From assembly GCA_921293015.1 (NCBI GenBank), contig OV121082.1, positions 48,132,971 through 48,196,970 of the forward strand: a stretch of 64,000 bases of DNA, given 5' to 3'. The notes beneath the pieces were generated by a model. That model was not told the origin of the DNA and did no database searches. It saw only the letters and a list, made by a program, of their open reading frames with translations. This DNA comes from Phorcus lineatus. Taxonomy: Eukaryota; Mollusca; Gastropoda; Trochida; Trochidae. Position numbers and translations under genes: made by a program. Below, one piece after another: positions 11,443 to 24,470 of the stretch (within the stretch, counting starts at the first letter, position 1; each line of letters starts with the position of its first letter).

Positions 11443-13646
11443 CCAGCATTACTATCATGCTGATGATGATAATCATCATGTCGTCGTGATGTTTTGTCTT
11501 TTGTGATAATTTTACGTCATTGTCCGAATGATTTTTGTCTTCATGCGTTGTTTTCTACCCTTTTATCATTTGTAAAGTTCTTCAACTGCGCAAAGTGTTT
11601 TAGAATGCGCCTTCATCTGCTTTATTACTTTGTGCTTCAAGACAATGACGAAAACTTCTTCACCCACTATGATATCTTACAAAAGCCGGGGAAAAACTTT
11701 CATCAAACATAACATCATGAAAGTTTAAAAGTGTGTTTCATGCCAATTTCTCTGCCAATGTATATTCATTCCTCGTAACTACACCTTTTTGAAAGTGTTT
11801 TCCATAAAGTTTTATATCAAACCCTTGTACAACAACAGGGAACACGTATTTACAGCCGTTTAACATTTAAAAACACTGTCATTGTTTAACTTGCAAGATG
11901 TATGTTCAACATAAACATTACTAACATTACAACTTAATGGATGAACGGATATGATTAACAAAAGTGGCTGGTGAGATTGGAGAGTTGTTGATTGGTGAAT
12001 TATTAATTTTTTACCACTTATAAATCATCAATTTTTCAAATCATGACCAAAATTTATCTATCACCTTGGAAATGCTAGATTACCATCTGCGAAGTCTTTT
12101 TATTATATATTTTCAGCGTTTGGACAGGTGTGTATCTACTGAGCAGGTGAAAGGTCAAGTGATCTCCAGAAACTTTGAACCCCCTCCCAAACCGCCTCCT
12201 TTCCTCAATGTCTTCTCTTATCTTCTCATCTGTGTCTCCACATCGCCTTAATCTCGTCCCTCCCTCCCTCTCCTTAATTTTTACCTGTCATTCCGTCCTT
12301 CAGTGTCTAATGTACACTTTGAACTACCATACTGTAGTCAAAATTGTATTAAGTTACCGTACCAAAGTACACTCTGTATTTTCTTATATTAGAATATGTG
12401 GATTCTGTCAGTGTATGCTATGTTAGTTTTGAGCAAGTGTTCGTGGGGACAAGTGTGCGGGGTGTTTGATTTTTAAGCAAGCGTTCATGTGTGAAAGTGT
12501 GGGATGTTTTCTTTAATAGAGTCTCCCTGGGGACAAGTGTACATATGAGTTGTATTGTACCTGTTGTGTAAGAATAATTTTGTTCTTTAACCTTTACAAT
12601 ATTTTTTAACGATAAGAGAAAAGTTTCTAAGAAACAGTTTCTCTGTATATTACACCTATCCACATCATCATTTTTCTTATATCTTTCTTCTCTAAGATCA
12701 TCAAATTAAAGGTGCATTCTTGCTTTGATATTGTTTTGATGATTTTTATTTGTGACCTATATTTCACATTTGTGACTTTTTTACCTGTGATTTTTTTCTA
12801 CCCACATTTATGACTTTTTACGCTCATTGTAATAGAATTCTCAAAATCTCCTATAATATTTCTATTCCAGCTAGTTTGTGTTGATTGATAATGCAGATTT
12901 TTCCTTACAACGGTACCAGCTGCTGATTAATAAGAAGCAAACTATTATGAAGTTATATCACCTCAAATTTTTTAGAACCGAATTGAGATTGTGTGGCATG
13001 TTCTAACGCGCATAAGATGTTACACAAACACCAGGCACACACGTATAATGAATGTGTAAACATTACTTAAACCATCGAAAATTTAAGTTTTTCATGATTT
13101 GAATAAAACAGAAATTCTGCTGAAATTGTTCTAATGATGCTTTCCTTGGAATCTTTTTCTTAATGTTTAAATGAGGGTATTATCAATATAAATGGCTGTT
13201 CAACATGGGTTCTCTTTCTAAATACCTTATAATTCAAATAAAACTGCATTCTGTTAAAGTTTCTATGGCAAAACTCATCACGATCAAGTAGCATTTGATT
13301 TGTTTTTAAACAATGCCCTTTCTCAAGTACCTATTTGAAGATTAAAACGCCCTACCCTACTACGGGGAGTGTATCGATTCTTAATCTAACGTAACCATCG
13401 TAGCTACCGTTTAACGGACTCAACCGTGCAGAAATAACTTGTATCTGAACAACTCTCCTCCCCCTTTCCCTTCCCGTTAGAAGGATCTGCAATCACATTA
13501 GAAGCACGAGGCAGACCGTCGAACGTCAAGTCCGACCTGCCAGCTTCCATTAAGAAGCAACGAGGCACGTCAAGAGAGTATTCAACCTTTCTGAAGTATG
13601 ACACGTTTATTATATACTAGTCGCTCGGCCTGTATCGGGTCTCAAT

Positions 13647-13723
13647 CTTGCTAATACAACCAGCGTTACATCAAGCTTTCGTCCTGCATCTTGCTAATAC
13701 AACCAGCGGTTGATCAAGCTTTG
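13647..13723. repeat. Short direct repeat, period about 42 bp
   Basis: The phrase 'cttgctaatacaaccagcg' followed by 'atcaagcttt' occurs twice, at about 13649 and 13691, with small differences between the copies. No reading frame is preserved. Confidence 0.75.
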
Positions 13724-14940
13724 TCTCGTCTTTATTCATTAGCTGGGAATGTTTCACGTATAACCTTGCTCATGTCACAAACACGCTCTCTGACCCACAG
13801 TGTTTAGAATACCCTCGTCCATACTACCGCGCTTCGTGCTGGAACCCACGCGTCATCTTATTCAACTGTTTGACGGTCAAGCATTATGTGTTATTAAAAA
13901 GTACAGGGTCTGTCACGCCTCATTGCCTTGTCTTTAATTGGTAATCAGTAGTAGGTCTAAATGCAGCACGTCAGAACAGCCATATACGGGACATTGGATG
14001 GCACGTGGCGTTCTTGGGGGTCATAGCGGCGGTTTGGGTTTTGGTGGGAAATCAGCGATATGTATTGTATCTTTTCACCCGTAGGCTTCAGCCATGTTGT
14101 TTCAGTTGAAACTGCCAGTATAATCTGTCAGAGTGAGTGTTTTGGCTCGAGGTCTTGTCAACTGTATACGATTTGCTCTGGTTAATAACGGTCTGACGTC
14201 TTTCTCTTTCAGATGTCCAAACCACACGACTTGAACAAGTGTCACGCGCCATTATAAGCCTTCTTATCGTCTGAGACCTGCAAGAATGTTCCGACATGGC
14301 GGGAGGAGCTTCAGGAGAGGCGACATTCCTGATGCTGAAGTGGACCATATTGGATGTCATGTCTTGTCATGTTGTGACATGCTTCTCTGAAGAGTCTAGT
14401 CCTCCACAAAGAACTGGATGTTACGACGCGAGCAAAACCGCGCGAAATTGAGAGGTTAGGCATGCGGAAAACTAGCCGCAAAATTGAAGACAAATATTTT
14501 GGGTAAAGCGAAGACATTTTTTTTACATTGATCTTGACAGGTCATTTTTGGATCTGAATAGAGAAATGTTTTACTGCGGATCAAGGTAAACAGTATTCAT
14601 AAACACTGACATCAAGCAATATTTTGGTTAGGTAGGAGTTTAAAAAACAAAATTGTTTATTCAAATAAATAGTGAAGACACAATATGACTAACATATTTA
14701 TAAATTCGCTGAAAACACTATCGAAAAATAAATTTTCATTTCTGTGGACGAGTAATAAACAGAAACTAACCTACTTCCATATATCATAAAAATTAAACCC
14801 CTGAATTTAATGACCAATGACTCATATCCTTTAATATGTAACCAATGAAAGGACTTGTGTCTGGAATTAGAGCCACCTCCCGGATGGAAGAAGCGTTGAG
14901 TGCGAAACATTTGCTGCAAGTTTCTTGAACGATATAAGTG

Positions 14941-15249
14941 CGCGTCAATGACTCAAACGTAATTTAAAACTGATTTACAGAAGAGACAAAAACAATTAAT
15001 GATTGGTGGTGTTAAGTAGGTCATTTAACCGATGTATATGTAAATTGGACGCAGCATTTCGACATCCTGACATTTACATCGCCGTTTTTCATAAATCGTC
15101 GAAAACAAGAAAATAACAAAGTTTGGGCTTTTTTGCTATAAATATGGAACTTTATAGGGGCAATTTGAAGTTAATTTAGCACATTTAGTATTTTGGCTCT
15201 TATTTCAGCCACAGGAAAAAGTCACCAAACATACTCAGTGTCACTTTAA
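14941..15249 (-). mobile_element. Partial TTAA-element, family B, reverse orientation
   Basis: The right border reads CATACTCAGTGTCACTTTAA (ending 15249), the reverse complement of the family B left end. Towards the left follow the inverted forms of 'ggccatataaatgtca', 'aatttacatgtata' and 'gagtcattgacgcg' in the expected order. The far end, with the second inverted repeat, is missing to the left of about 14941. The complete family copy is at 40256-40739. No coding content. Confidence 0.75.
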
Positions 15250-18200
15250 ACTTAGTTGTCGGGAAAACATATACGTATTCAGGTTACCAATTTTGTTCTA
15301 AAAAACGAAAATGTTTAATAAAACGTTGACATCGGTATAAAAAAATTCATCCTTTGGGCTCAGCTAAGAGATTACAGTATATCTAAAGTTGCATTCATTC
15401 CTAGTGTACGACCTCTTACCGTTTTTATGTCCCTAAGTGACTTCAGCCGTCTCATAGTTTTCATAAATTATTGCGGATCCAATCTTAAAGAATATTACGT
15501 TTTATATTGCATCAAGAGAAAGCTCATAGACTCTAAGATAACCCAAATGAGTGTGAAAATGCGGCTTTAGTGCCTTAAAAGACTTTAAATGATACTTATT
15601 CAAGGTAATTTACATTCTAAAACATCCAAAGACACAAAGCTTCCTTCAGGGAATCGAAAGAAGGGGGGACAAAACAAGTTAAGAGTAGTTATGTCTTTCT
15701 AATCGATTAGTTTCTAATTCCTATGAAGAACACGTAGTGTCTAAATAATATCATTAGGGTAACACTATCAACATGCTTCGATTGTTAGCGGTTTCGACAA
15801 ATATCTTGAATTAATATATTTTCCTAAGCTTCCTAATCAAAAGAGATAAACTGAAAAAAATCATGTTTATGAATTTAGAAGAAACAAACCCCACTTTTGA
15901 AACGTGGACATGCCTTCAACTGTTCTCTCCCTAAAAGTTACTCAGATCACTCCTCCCTCTGAAGACGAAAATTAGCTTTCCACTGAATTACAGTTATATT
16001 TAGTAGTACGTGTTGACATTGTTTTATTTTGGCGATTTAAAGAAAGGAACTTACGTATTTCCTCTTTTTATTAAGTTTAATTCCAATCAATTATCACTCT
16101 AAAGCTATACAATAAAGTGAAAATTAGCTATTTCTAAATTCTAAAAAAAAGTTTATATCGATCATTTGTCAAAGATGTACCTTCACGATTTTACACCCTT
16201 CATTTTCCGTCAAACGACTCAATGTCAATCAATTGTCAAGTCAGCAAATGACCCCTGTGTCTTCCACATTGTCAATTACACCGCTACGCCCGACAAACCG
16301 CACACTTTTTTGTTATTGAAAAACTATCAGTATCGTCTATCAGATAATTGTTTCATAAAAGGAACTTTTACCCTTGTCAAACATATCAATATGGCTTTTT
16401 AAATAGCTCCCGTTCCGTTTCCGTGAGTTAAGTGCCAGGATCGCTTCCGGGTTTTAGAGACTGACGGGGAGATGTCACGCTAGGATGTCAAGACACACAG
16501 ACAGACAGATCACGTGATCAACCCCGTGTCATCACACGTGCCAAAACAGTTCAACGTTGTCTCTTTTCATCCGGATCGGTTTCAGGCGCTCTAGCCATGC
16601 ATTAAAGCCGTTAAAGGGATACATACCCGATACACTTCTTAAGCCTTGATGTGCCTAGTCCTTGTCCCTTTAATGGAAGGGTTTACTGATGTGAGTTTAG
16701 GAGTATTGTATATCTTCACATAGCCAGTGAAAGAGAAACCCTATACATTATTCCAACCCTCCGTTTAACCGCGGGGTATTTTCTAATTCCCCCAAATGTC
16801 GAAACACCAGGTAACATCTGGTGAAGTCCATACGAGTAGACCACCTTTCTTCCCTTTGGTAATTGCAACCGAAATACAACTGGTAACATGTTTTTTGTAA
16901 TAAGGGGACACCTTTTCTTCAAAATGGGACACACTTATGGTGACGATTGCATTTTGATAAAGGCCTATGGTATCATTGTGGTTGGTTTTAGCACGGTCAC
17001 TGGACATGATACTTAATCAAGCATGAACTTACACACTCCAGGCTTCGAGTGTCATATTGTATTTGAAGGAGTGGTGATCGAGTAATGTTTTTTCTAAATA
17101 GTTATGTACAACAGATGGTGGTCAAAATGGTATTTAATGACAGAAAATACACGTATAAAACTAATAAACAATATACATTTTTCTATAATTTTAAAAACTA
17201 GAACCCATTAAATATAGCCTAACAGAAATAAACTCAATGAACACACAATCAATATCATTCATAAATCCTGTTTGATCATATATAAATATCTCAAATTATT
17301 TTTTCTTTGTTTGAACTAGAGTTGATAATGTCATTTCATATCTAAGTAACATATTTTTATCTTTCTTTCGTAATTCTTGGATATCATGATCACACTATTA
17401 AATATTGCGTTACATTGTGATATCATGTAAACTCTATTTAAACTCCGTATAAGGACAACCGATAAGCATGGCTTCATAAAGTTAACGTATAAAACAATAT
17501 AACTCTCAGAAAAGTACACAGTCTCCCCCTGAACTGATACGAAGTGTCTCTGATGCCAATGGTTCCATTTCGATTCAGTAATGCATTTATTTGAAGTTGT
17601 TCTAACATACAAAAAAAACTTATGTGTCTTAAGCGTTGGAGAATATTGGCAGCAAAAAGAACAAACTGGTGTTGAATGCCGTCTTCCAGTCTTGTACATT
17701 GTTTGAATTATCAGAAACAGTCGGGAGCAGATCTGCTAGTTTACGCATCAACTCCTTCTTTTCCCTTCTGCACCAACTCATAAATGTTGGCATCAACATG
17801 CCTGAAAATAAAGTAGTACAACTGTATTGGGCTGTTCCGTTACCTGAGGATACGATTTATTGTTTACGAAACTTCTTTTAACATTGACCATTACATAAAC
17901 TAATGATCATTTGATTGGATAAAATCCTTTTCCGCAAAAATAGTGTATTTTGGCGACTCTCATCGATGAATTAAAGAAGCGTTTTACAAGATCTTATCCT
18001 ATCTTATGAACGATTTACTGATTTCAGGGTGTAAGCACATGCAATATGTGCTATGTACTTGGTAGTTAGGTTAATAGATATTACACACGGAAATTTTACG
18101 ACCAAGCAGCGGGAAAACACTTTCATTTCAAAGTTGATTTAAAGATCCAAATGTGATATAAACATCTTAGAGCATATAACATCACACAACCAACTTCTAA

Positions 18201-18299
18201 TTCTTTTCATTGTGAAAAAGCACCTGTCGTTACGAAAAGTCGAAAAGTATTGACCATTAGCAGATCATATGACCTATGACGCCGGCTACCCTTTCCAAT
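15250..18299. other. Intergenic DNA, no supported gene
   Basis: AT-rich, with short frames on both strands (16166-16402, 16716-17007, 17331-17881) that show no domain. A minus-strand frame of 56 residues from 17799 to 17629 is preceded by a splice-acceptor-like TTTATTTTCAG and is discussed as a weak exon candidate. A palindrome GATCACGTGATC lies at 16508-16519. A short TTAAAGGGA/TCCCTTTAA inverted pair spans 16611-16673. Confidence 0.5.
16611..16673. repeat. 63-bp segment with TTAAAGGGA inverted ends
   Basis: The segment begins TTAAAGGGA and ends TCCCTTTAA, a perfect 9-base inverted pair that matches the TTAAAGG start of the larger TTAA-elements in this window. It may be a very small or internally deleted member, but 63 bases is short and the inner sequence matches no other copy, so chance is possible. 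Confidence 0.3.
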
Positions 18300-18425
18300 G
18301 TAAATGCCCGTGAAACGCGTGTGACGTCATTGTGTAAAATATGTGAGACATTCGATACAGACGTAAATGTCTGTGCAACACGTGTACGCCACTGTTTGAT
18401 AGATGTGCAACATTCAACACCAAAA
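18300..18425. repeat. Tandem pair of 63-bp units
   Basis: GTAAATG starts both units, at 18300 and at 18363. The pattern 'gtg.aac.cgtgt.acg.ca.tgt' and '.atgtg..acattc.a' recurs with a period of exactly 63 bases. Because 63 is divisible by three, the frame at 18276-18557 (+, 93 residues) contains two in-frame 21-residue repeats with shared V-N, T-R-V and C residues. I do not recognise this protein, and coding status is unproven. Confidence 0.7.
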
Positions 18426-20220
18426 GGAAGGATATTTGCACAGATATTTAGGTCAAATTGGGAATGGTTTGGCATGAATGGAACTGATGTTGAATGGTTG
18501 CAAACTGATTACACTAGAAACACAGGTCTTCGTGTAAAACAGATGGTTACTTTGTAAATGCCAAAGTTAACAAATATGAAGATCACGTCGTTTAAGTACC
18601 AGAGAGTGCTTAAATGATCTACTTAAACCAGGTTATTAAATGAAATGAGATTTGGTACTAAACCAAAAAACTGTCCAAGTCCCTTGAAAACACTTCAAAA
18701 CCTCTTACTATTATACCATAGGATACAATCAATTTCATATATTCCTTTTAGGAAGTTTGTAAAGATATAATTTATCGTCAATTTCTTGAGGTTGTTATAA
18801 TCATATTTAAGTTTAAATCATTAAATATCACTGTTATAATTGTTTAACATACTAAAACATTTCACGTGTGCCAAATTCTGAGATTAAAAGGATAAATAAA
18901 AGCCATACGCCATCACGAATCTCGCTTTCAAAACATATTCATATTCTCTCTTGAGAACGTTGACATGAGAGTTAAGAATTTTTATTTCTATTTCAGTCGT
19001 GTCGTTAAAAATATTTTATTGTAACAATTTCCTTCATAGCTTTGACCGTCAATTGCAAAATTGGCATGTCAACGCACGTGCAAACGTATCTACCACTCTA
19101 AGCGTTCCGCATGTTGTTATACTTAGTAATTGTTTAATTTGACGCAAGTGATATGTTTCAAAATGACTTGCAAATATGGATTTGCGTAAAATTTTGCACC
19201 TGTTCAAAGGTTAGTATATATGATTTCGTGCAAAATGAGCGGTTTACTTTGCGGGATTTGTGCAAGACGTTGTTAGGTTTGTCAAATCAAATTTCTTTAT
19301 ACTGCATGCAAAGACACTGATATTTCCAAAAACATATAAGTAATGATTCCAACTTCAGAAGTTCTATAACCAATAGGTAATGAATATAGTTATTTTAAAC
19401 AATGCAGATTCTCTTTGCATAACATCTATCTCTAATTATCGTTTCCATGACGTCGTAACATGAAATATTAAACAACACCCTCAATAAAATTGGATGATCA
19501 TTATATTGAAAAATGCTCTCGTGTTATGTTTCTAGGAAGAGAATAATAATTCAAAAATATAATATACTAATTCTCGTTCGGCCTACACATTTCTTGCTTA
19601 TGCTTGTATGGAATTAAGCTTTTGTGAAGCTGGTTGAGTTTTGTTTGATAAAATTTGAAGTAAGTTGCTAGAATGCTAGAACAATCTCGAAAATGTTGTG
19701 CCTTGAAACTGGGACAACACACTCTCGAGTTTACCGATACACTGATATGACGAGCATGTTAGAGCTATTACTCGATAACGGGATGATTAAGACATCTTTC
19801 ATGATCACCTGAGCCCTTTCATTGGACATTTGGGGGCATTTGAATGATCGAGAAACATTTATCGATGAATCGAACGAATTAATATATATTGATTGACAAA
19901 TTGATTGATTAAACCTTTATGGTCAGTTCAAAGATTACCCTTTCAAATACATTTTCACTGTTTTTTTAAAGAATATGGAACCAAACCTTAACGCCGCCCC
20001 GAAGGCGTATTGCAGACACAAAGTCATGTAGTGGTAAAAGCAAAGGATTTGTTAGCATATGTAAAAGACTCTTTAGCAACTTAAACCATCAAAATGCTAG
20101 TGTCATAAGATGAATATATCTTTGAAATCATAAAGAAATCTACGTTAATTATTAATCACTGTACACTGTACATACAAGCAAATCTTCAGAAAGATATAAT
20201 GATCAATTTTGGAGTGTCAC
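18426..20220. other. Intergenic DNA, nothing recognised
   Basis: AT-rich sequence without a supportable gene or clear repeat, apart from short simple stretches. Confidence 0.6.
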
Positions 20221-20706
20221 GCCGTTCGAGCGCACGTCCCTTTTCCCGCCTCTCATCTAATGAACTTTTATCAAATGTCACCAAATATTGTATATATCGA
20301 AAATACATAGAGGATATTTGACATTTCTTGTCGAATATCATGGATATTTCATCGAGTGAAGTAGAAATTTATATTTTCACGAGTGGCGTAGCCACGAGTG
20401 TAAATATATGATTTTCTACTTCACGAGATGAAATATTCATGGTATTCGACAAGGCCGTTCATGGCCGTTCGAGCGCACGTCCCTTTTCCCGCCTCTCATC
20501 TAATGAACTTTTATCAAATGTCACCAAATATTGTATATATCGAAAATACATAGAGGATATTTGACATTTCTTGTCGAATATCATGGATATTTCATCGAGT
20601 GAAGTAGAAATTTATATTTTCACGAGTGGCGTAGCCACGAGTGTAAATATATGATTTTCTACTTCACGAGATGAAATATTCATGGTATTCGACGAGAAAT
20701 GTCAAA
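20221..20706. repeat. Tandem 243-bp duplication of a foldback (hairpin) sequence
   Basis: The block starting GCCGTTCGAGCGCACGTCCC at 20221 starts again at 20464, and about 230 bases are identical between the copies. Each unit is itself a large imperfect hairpin. A left arm reading from TCGAATATCATGGATATTTC through 'gtgaagtagaaa' to CACGAGTGGC is followed, after GTA, by GCCACGAGTG and the inverted arm ending at 'ggtattcga'. In the second unit the right arm continues (GAGAAATGTCAAAT), pairing with ATTTGACATTTCTT further left. Foldback elements of this kind are non-autonomous DNA elements. Perfect identity means a recent duplication or an assembly artefact. Confidence 0.85.
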
Positions 20707-20797
20707 TGTTCTATTTATTATGTTTCCCAAAACCCCGTAAATGACCCTAAGTATATGAATGGAGAGGCTAAAATGCTTCGCTAGCGCGGCCGTTGCA

Positions 20798-20838
20798 TGA
20801 CGTCATTAAATTGTTTCGTGACGTCACAGATGACGTCA
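20798..20838. promoter_or_regulatory. Three cAMP-response-element octamers in 41 bases
   Basis: TGACGTCA occurs at 20798-20805, 20819-20826 and 20831-20838, each a perfect palindromic CREB/ATF site. They lie just right of the foldback duplication. An inverted TTTCACTGAGT / ACTCAGTGAAA pair follows at about 20855-20890. The cluster may be internal to the mobile foldback element rather than a regulator of a host gene; no promoter or gene is visible nearby. Confidence 0.4.
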
Positions 20839-21449
20839 TATGATTGTTGCGTTATTTCACTGAGTAGAATACCATTATTATTTCACTCAGTGAAAATACG
20901 GGTTTTATTTTCACCGATAAATGGCATATTTCACCATTCGAAATATAATAAATATTATGTACTTTACATTCATGAATTATTTTCATCATTCATATCTTAA
21001 TTCGCCGACTGTGGCTATTTTTATGTGTTCAAATGTCATTTTCATGCTCCAAATATCAGCTTTTTACATGTAGCATTAATGTGTCAATGCTCATGTTATA
21101 TATTTTATATCTACTTGTAGAGGAGTTTGTGCCCTTTACCATAAGCCATCGTATGGCACCGTAACCCAAATATTTATGAAGCTAAGGCTTATTTAGTTTC
21201 GCAAAGATACACAACTTCGTGTTATCTTGGAATTAAGCTACTATCTCCCAAAGGTGCACAGGGTGTTTTCATTTACGTCCGCACTCAGTGCGTATATGCG
21301 GCAAACTCCTCGCTAACAGTATTATCTACTTGGCGCTCGCCGAGTTCGGTTGGCTGGCTGTTGCCAGTGCGAGCGTGATGGGCCTTTTTATTTTCTTATC
21401 TTTCTGCCGGATAAACGGGTCTCGTCTGAGTTTAGATTTCGTTACACCG

Positions 21450-21850
21450 TGACAGGAGTTCTGCTCTGGAAATGAAGCTATCCATGTAAAGAGTCAAACT
21501 TCAACTTCTTTCCAAATTACGAAAAAAATGTTTCAGAAATCTGACATTAAAAGGCACCACTTCAGTGGCTTCTTATCGCACATCCAAAGTTTCATTAATA
21601 TTTTATGAGCGGTTTTCACTTCTGCTACGGAAACGAACCTAACGGAGTCAGCTGATTTCCAAGGAAACCAAAAAAATCTAAATTTTCAGAATTCGGAAAA
21701 TATCACATGCAGATTTTCAGAAGGATTTGATCAGCAGTTTTGGAGTTCTGCTCAGAAACGAACCTAACCATGTATAAAATCCCGATTCAGAACATTTTCA
21801 TGGAAACGAAAACAAAAGATTTCAGACTTCTGAAAATATCCAAATGCTTT
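21450..21850. repeat. Degenerate tandem repeat, about 125-160 bp
   Basis: Three diverged units share a phrase of the type 'ttctgct..ggaaacgaa.cta.cc', at about 21459, 21619 and 21745. Each is followed later by AAAT.TTTCAGA-like text and 'gaaaatatc'. Stops interrupt all frames. The family is not recognised. Confidence 0.5.
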
Positions 21851-24470
21851 TATTCTTGAGTAAGTTGAATTAATAGGGGTTTTAGAATGTGTTCATTATT
21901 GTCATTGGGGTTCTTAGTCACCAAATCTACAATTTAAAATCCTACTTGCCAGGAAGTCTTTACATGAAATAATACTTTCCAAAACCTATTTCTGGAGATT
22001 TATACGGAAAAAACGTTTTAAGGGCAAGGCCCCATGTGGATCTTATTATAACCTTTATGATATGTCTTTTGGATCTGATAATTTGGAAAATTGCTTTTTA
22101 GGTTGTATGTTTAAATCTACAATTTATAACTCCCATTGACCAAGGTACCTGTATACTTTTCTACAACAAATATCTGCAGTCAATTAGTCTTGAGAAGAAG
22201 TAGAAATGTGACTTTTTACGGATTGACAGACATCAGACGCCATATCATGCCTAGAACTGAAAAGTTGTCCCATCGCCGAGTGAAATTGATTTATGGATGC
22301 TGTCATCCTATAGCCCTACAAAACCCCACCACGGCAAAGCCAATACAATTTCCTCTCAAATAAATATGAACAAATATAAAACAATTGTTTTTCATAGATA
22401 TTATTTTCCAAGCTTGAAATACAAGCTTAAAACATATATAAAATACATATCTTTAATTGAGTCAACTGCGAAAATTATCTTATGTAAATTCATTAAACTG
22501 TTTCATTTGGGCCACAGTTTTCTATTAAACAAACATTTCTATAATAAAAGCAAAGAACCTAGTTTCATATATATATGGCTCCTAAAACTGGTGATACCCC
22601 ATAAACCATTTAATACCTTTTCAATTCTTTACCATGCCAATGGTTAAGATACTGATATAAATAATATTTCTTTTATTTTTTCTCAGAAAGATACTTAGTG
22701 AGTCACCTTGATTTTGTTCAACCAAAGGCAAACGTGGTTTAACCTAAAATAGCAAAAATTAGTTCCTTCAATGAGTCGCGTCAACCGCATGAAATGACAC
22801 TGAGGTTAAATTTCCAATTACTCTAATGTTGAATCACAGCATGTTCTCAAAAACACTTCAATAGACACAAGCAATCCGGTCTTAACACCAAGCACGATAT
22901 AGTTACGATATTAAAAGATGATGTCTTAATTATGCGCTAATGATGATTTGATTGATAGGTGCTGTACCACAGTAGGTCAGGGGTCACCGACATCATATTG
23001 CGTGTTCATGCTGGTTGACCAACGAGAAAGGAATGGTTACTTCTCTTCTCAGAGGGTTCCTCGTTAATTATATCCTGTCGTGCCAATAAAGCGAACTGGC
23101 GGACTAATTGTTCTATGTAATATCTCCACGGAAACGAAATGGGGATGGCCGCGTGTCCATACATCAAGAATCGCTCGACTGTGTCATTATGCATTTAAAA
23201 ATAATGACTTCTCCCGGTGATGTAATTATAATTTTTTAAAGGTTTATAGTACCAGTGGCGGATGTTAATACCAAATTAAACCAATCATTGACTGCTCGAT
23301 TCACGAACCTACAGTTGCCCGTCGTTATGACCGCTAATGTTTTCACTACTCGTTTCGAATCTTTATTCAGTAACCAGTAAGTCATTTCACACTTGGTTAC
23401 CCGTACAACCTGTGCAACAGTGGAGAACATTGTGCGTCTTGTCTCCCATACAGTTCTCTCTTGGTTTGTTCCGGTCTCGCGGTCTACGAGATGACATTGT
23501 TCCGGTCTCGCGACCAACTTTCAGGACACACTTTCCCATCATCAACTTCAGCGACTTTCTCCTTGTCTTCTACCAAGCCGTGTGGCGGAGTATAGAGACA
23601 CGTGACTCGACCACACCCCCTCTCCCCCTGTCCCCACCCCTTGTCCGAGGTAGTTTGTGAGAGGGATCTACTGACCCGCGCCTTTCACGGGGTCGGGACC
23701 AGCCAGAATCGAACCGGGTGTTACTTCACAGGGGGTCCCCGCCAGATAAGCGTGTATTCACTGTCACAATATCGGGCGTTTTATAACACGTATTTTAGGG
23801 AATAGTAGAAATTTCACGAGTCACTGACACTAGTTATGCTTGTTCAAACGAAAACGAAACTATTGTTGCTTTAAATGACATTGAAAAACGAATTTTTATA
23901 AAACATTTCCTCCGTTAGCTCCTACATAGACATCATGGCCGACTCATACACTGCACGCATGTCCAGAGAGTGGGGCATTATGTCTAACAGAAGGTGAAAT
24001 ATGTTTAAGGTGCATTAAAAGTGACGTTAAAATGAATTCAGTAATTGAAAATGCTTTATTACGAGGAAAATAAAACCATGAACAATATGTTCATTTGGTT
24101 ACATTTTAACTCTTTTCATCTTGTCACATGTGTTCAATTCGGCCATTTAGTTTTTAATTTTTAAAAATTTTGTGGTGTTTTTGTTACCTTTGCTAACCTT
24201 CTACGTTTAAAGTGACATAATACCTTCTTCATCGCTTCAGGGACATGGTATTTTCCATGGCCTTTTCGTTATGAATGTGAATTATCTTCCACTTTGAAAT
24301 GAAATAAGTAAGGAAATATCATATTTGATATAATGACAATCCGATAAATTAAACAGTTGAATGTTGTTAATTTGTGTGAGATATTTGACTCAGTATGTAT
24401 TTTTACTAAGACAGATAACATAGAAATAAATTGACAAACGATACTACATGAACTCCCTGGTTGTAATCTT
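21851..24470. other. Intergenic DNA, no supported gene
   Basis: Frames at 22136-22647, 23006-23194 and 23236-23805 have no recognisable domain and several overlap each other on both strands. The part at 23450-23760 is richer in GC. It includes a minus-strand B-box-like GGTTCGATTCT (about 23708-23718) without the rest of a tRNA fold. Confidence 0.5.

Larger units (their letters stand above)
9658..14940. other. Intergenic DNA, no supported gene
   Basis: About 5 kb without a recognisable gene. Open frames at 10346-10561, 11494-11712, 12175-12426, 12418-12663 and 14088-14517 lack domains, and several overlap on opposite strands in simple or CT-rich sequence (12178-12300 is pyrimidine-rich). Small repeats inside it are listed separately. 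Confidence 0.55.

Noticed and set aside
17331..17699. 122-residue minus-strand frame as a gene
   Set aside because: No domain, irregular composition for a known family, overlap with other frames and no clear promoter; only the smaller frame with a splice-like acceptor is kept as a weak candidate.
23695..23765. tRNA gene on the minus strand suggested by GGTTCGATTCT
   Set aside because: The T arm pairs in four of five positions, but no matching 5' acceptor or D arm was found; probably a chance match or old retroposon piece.
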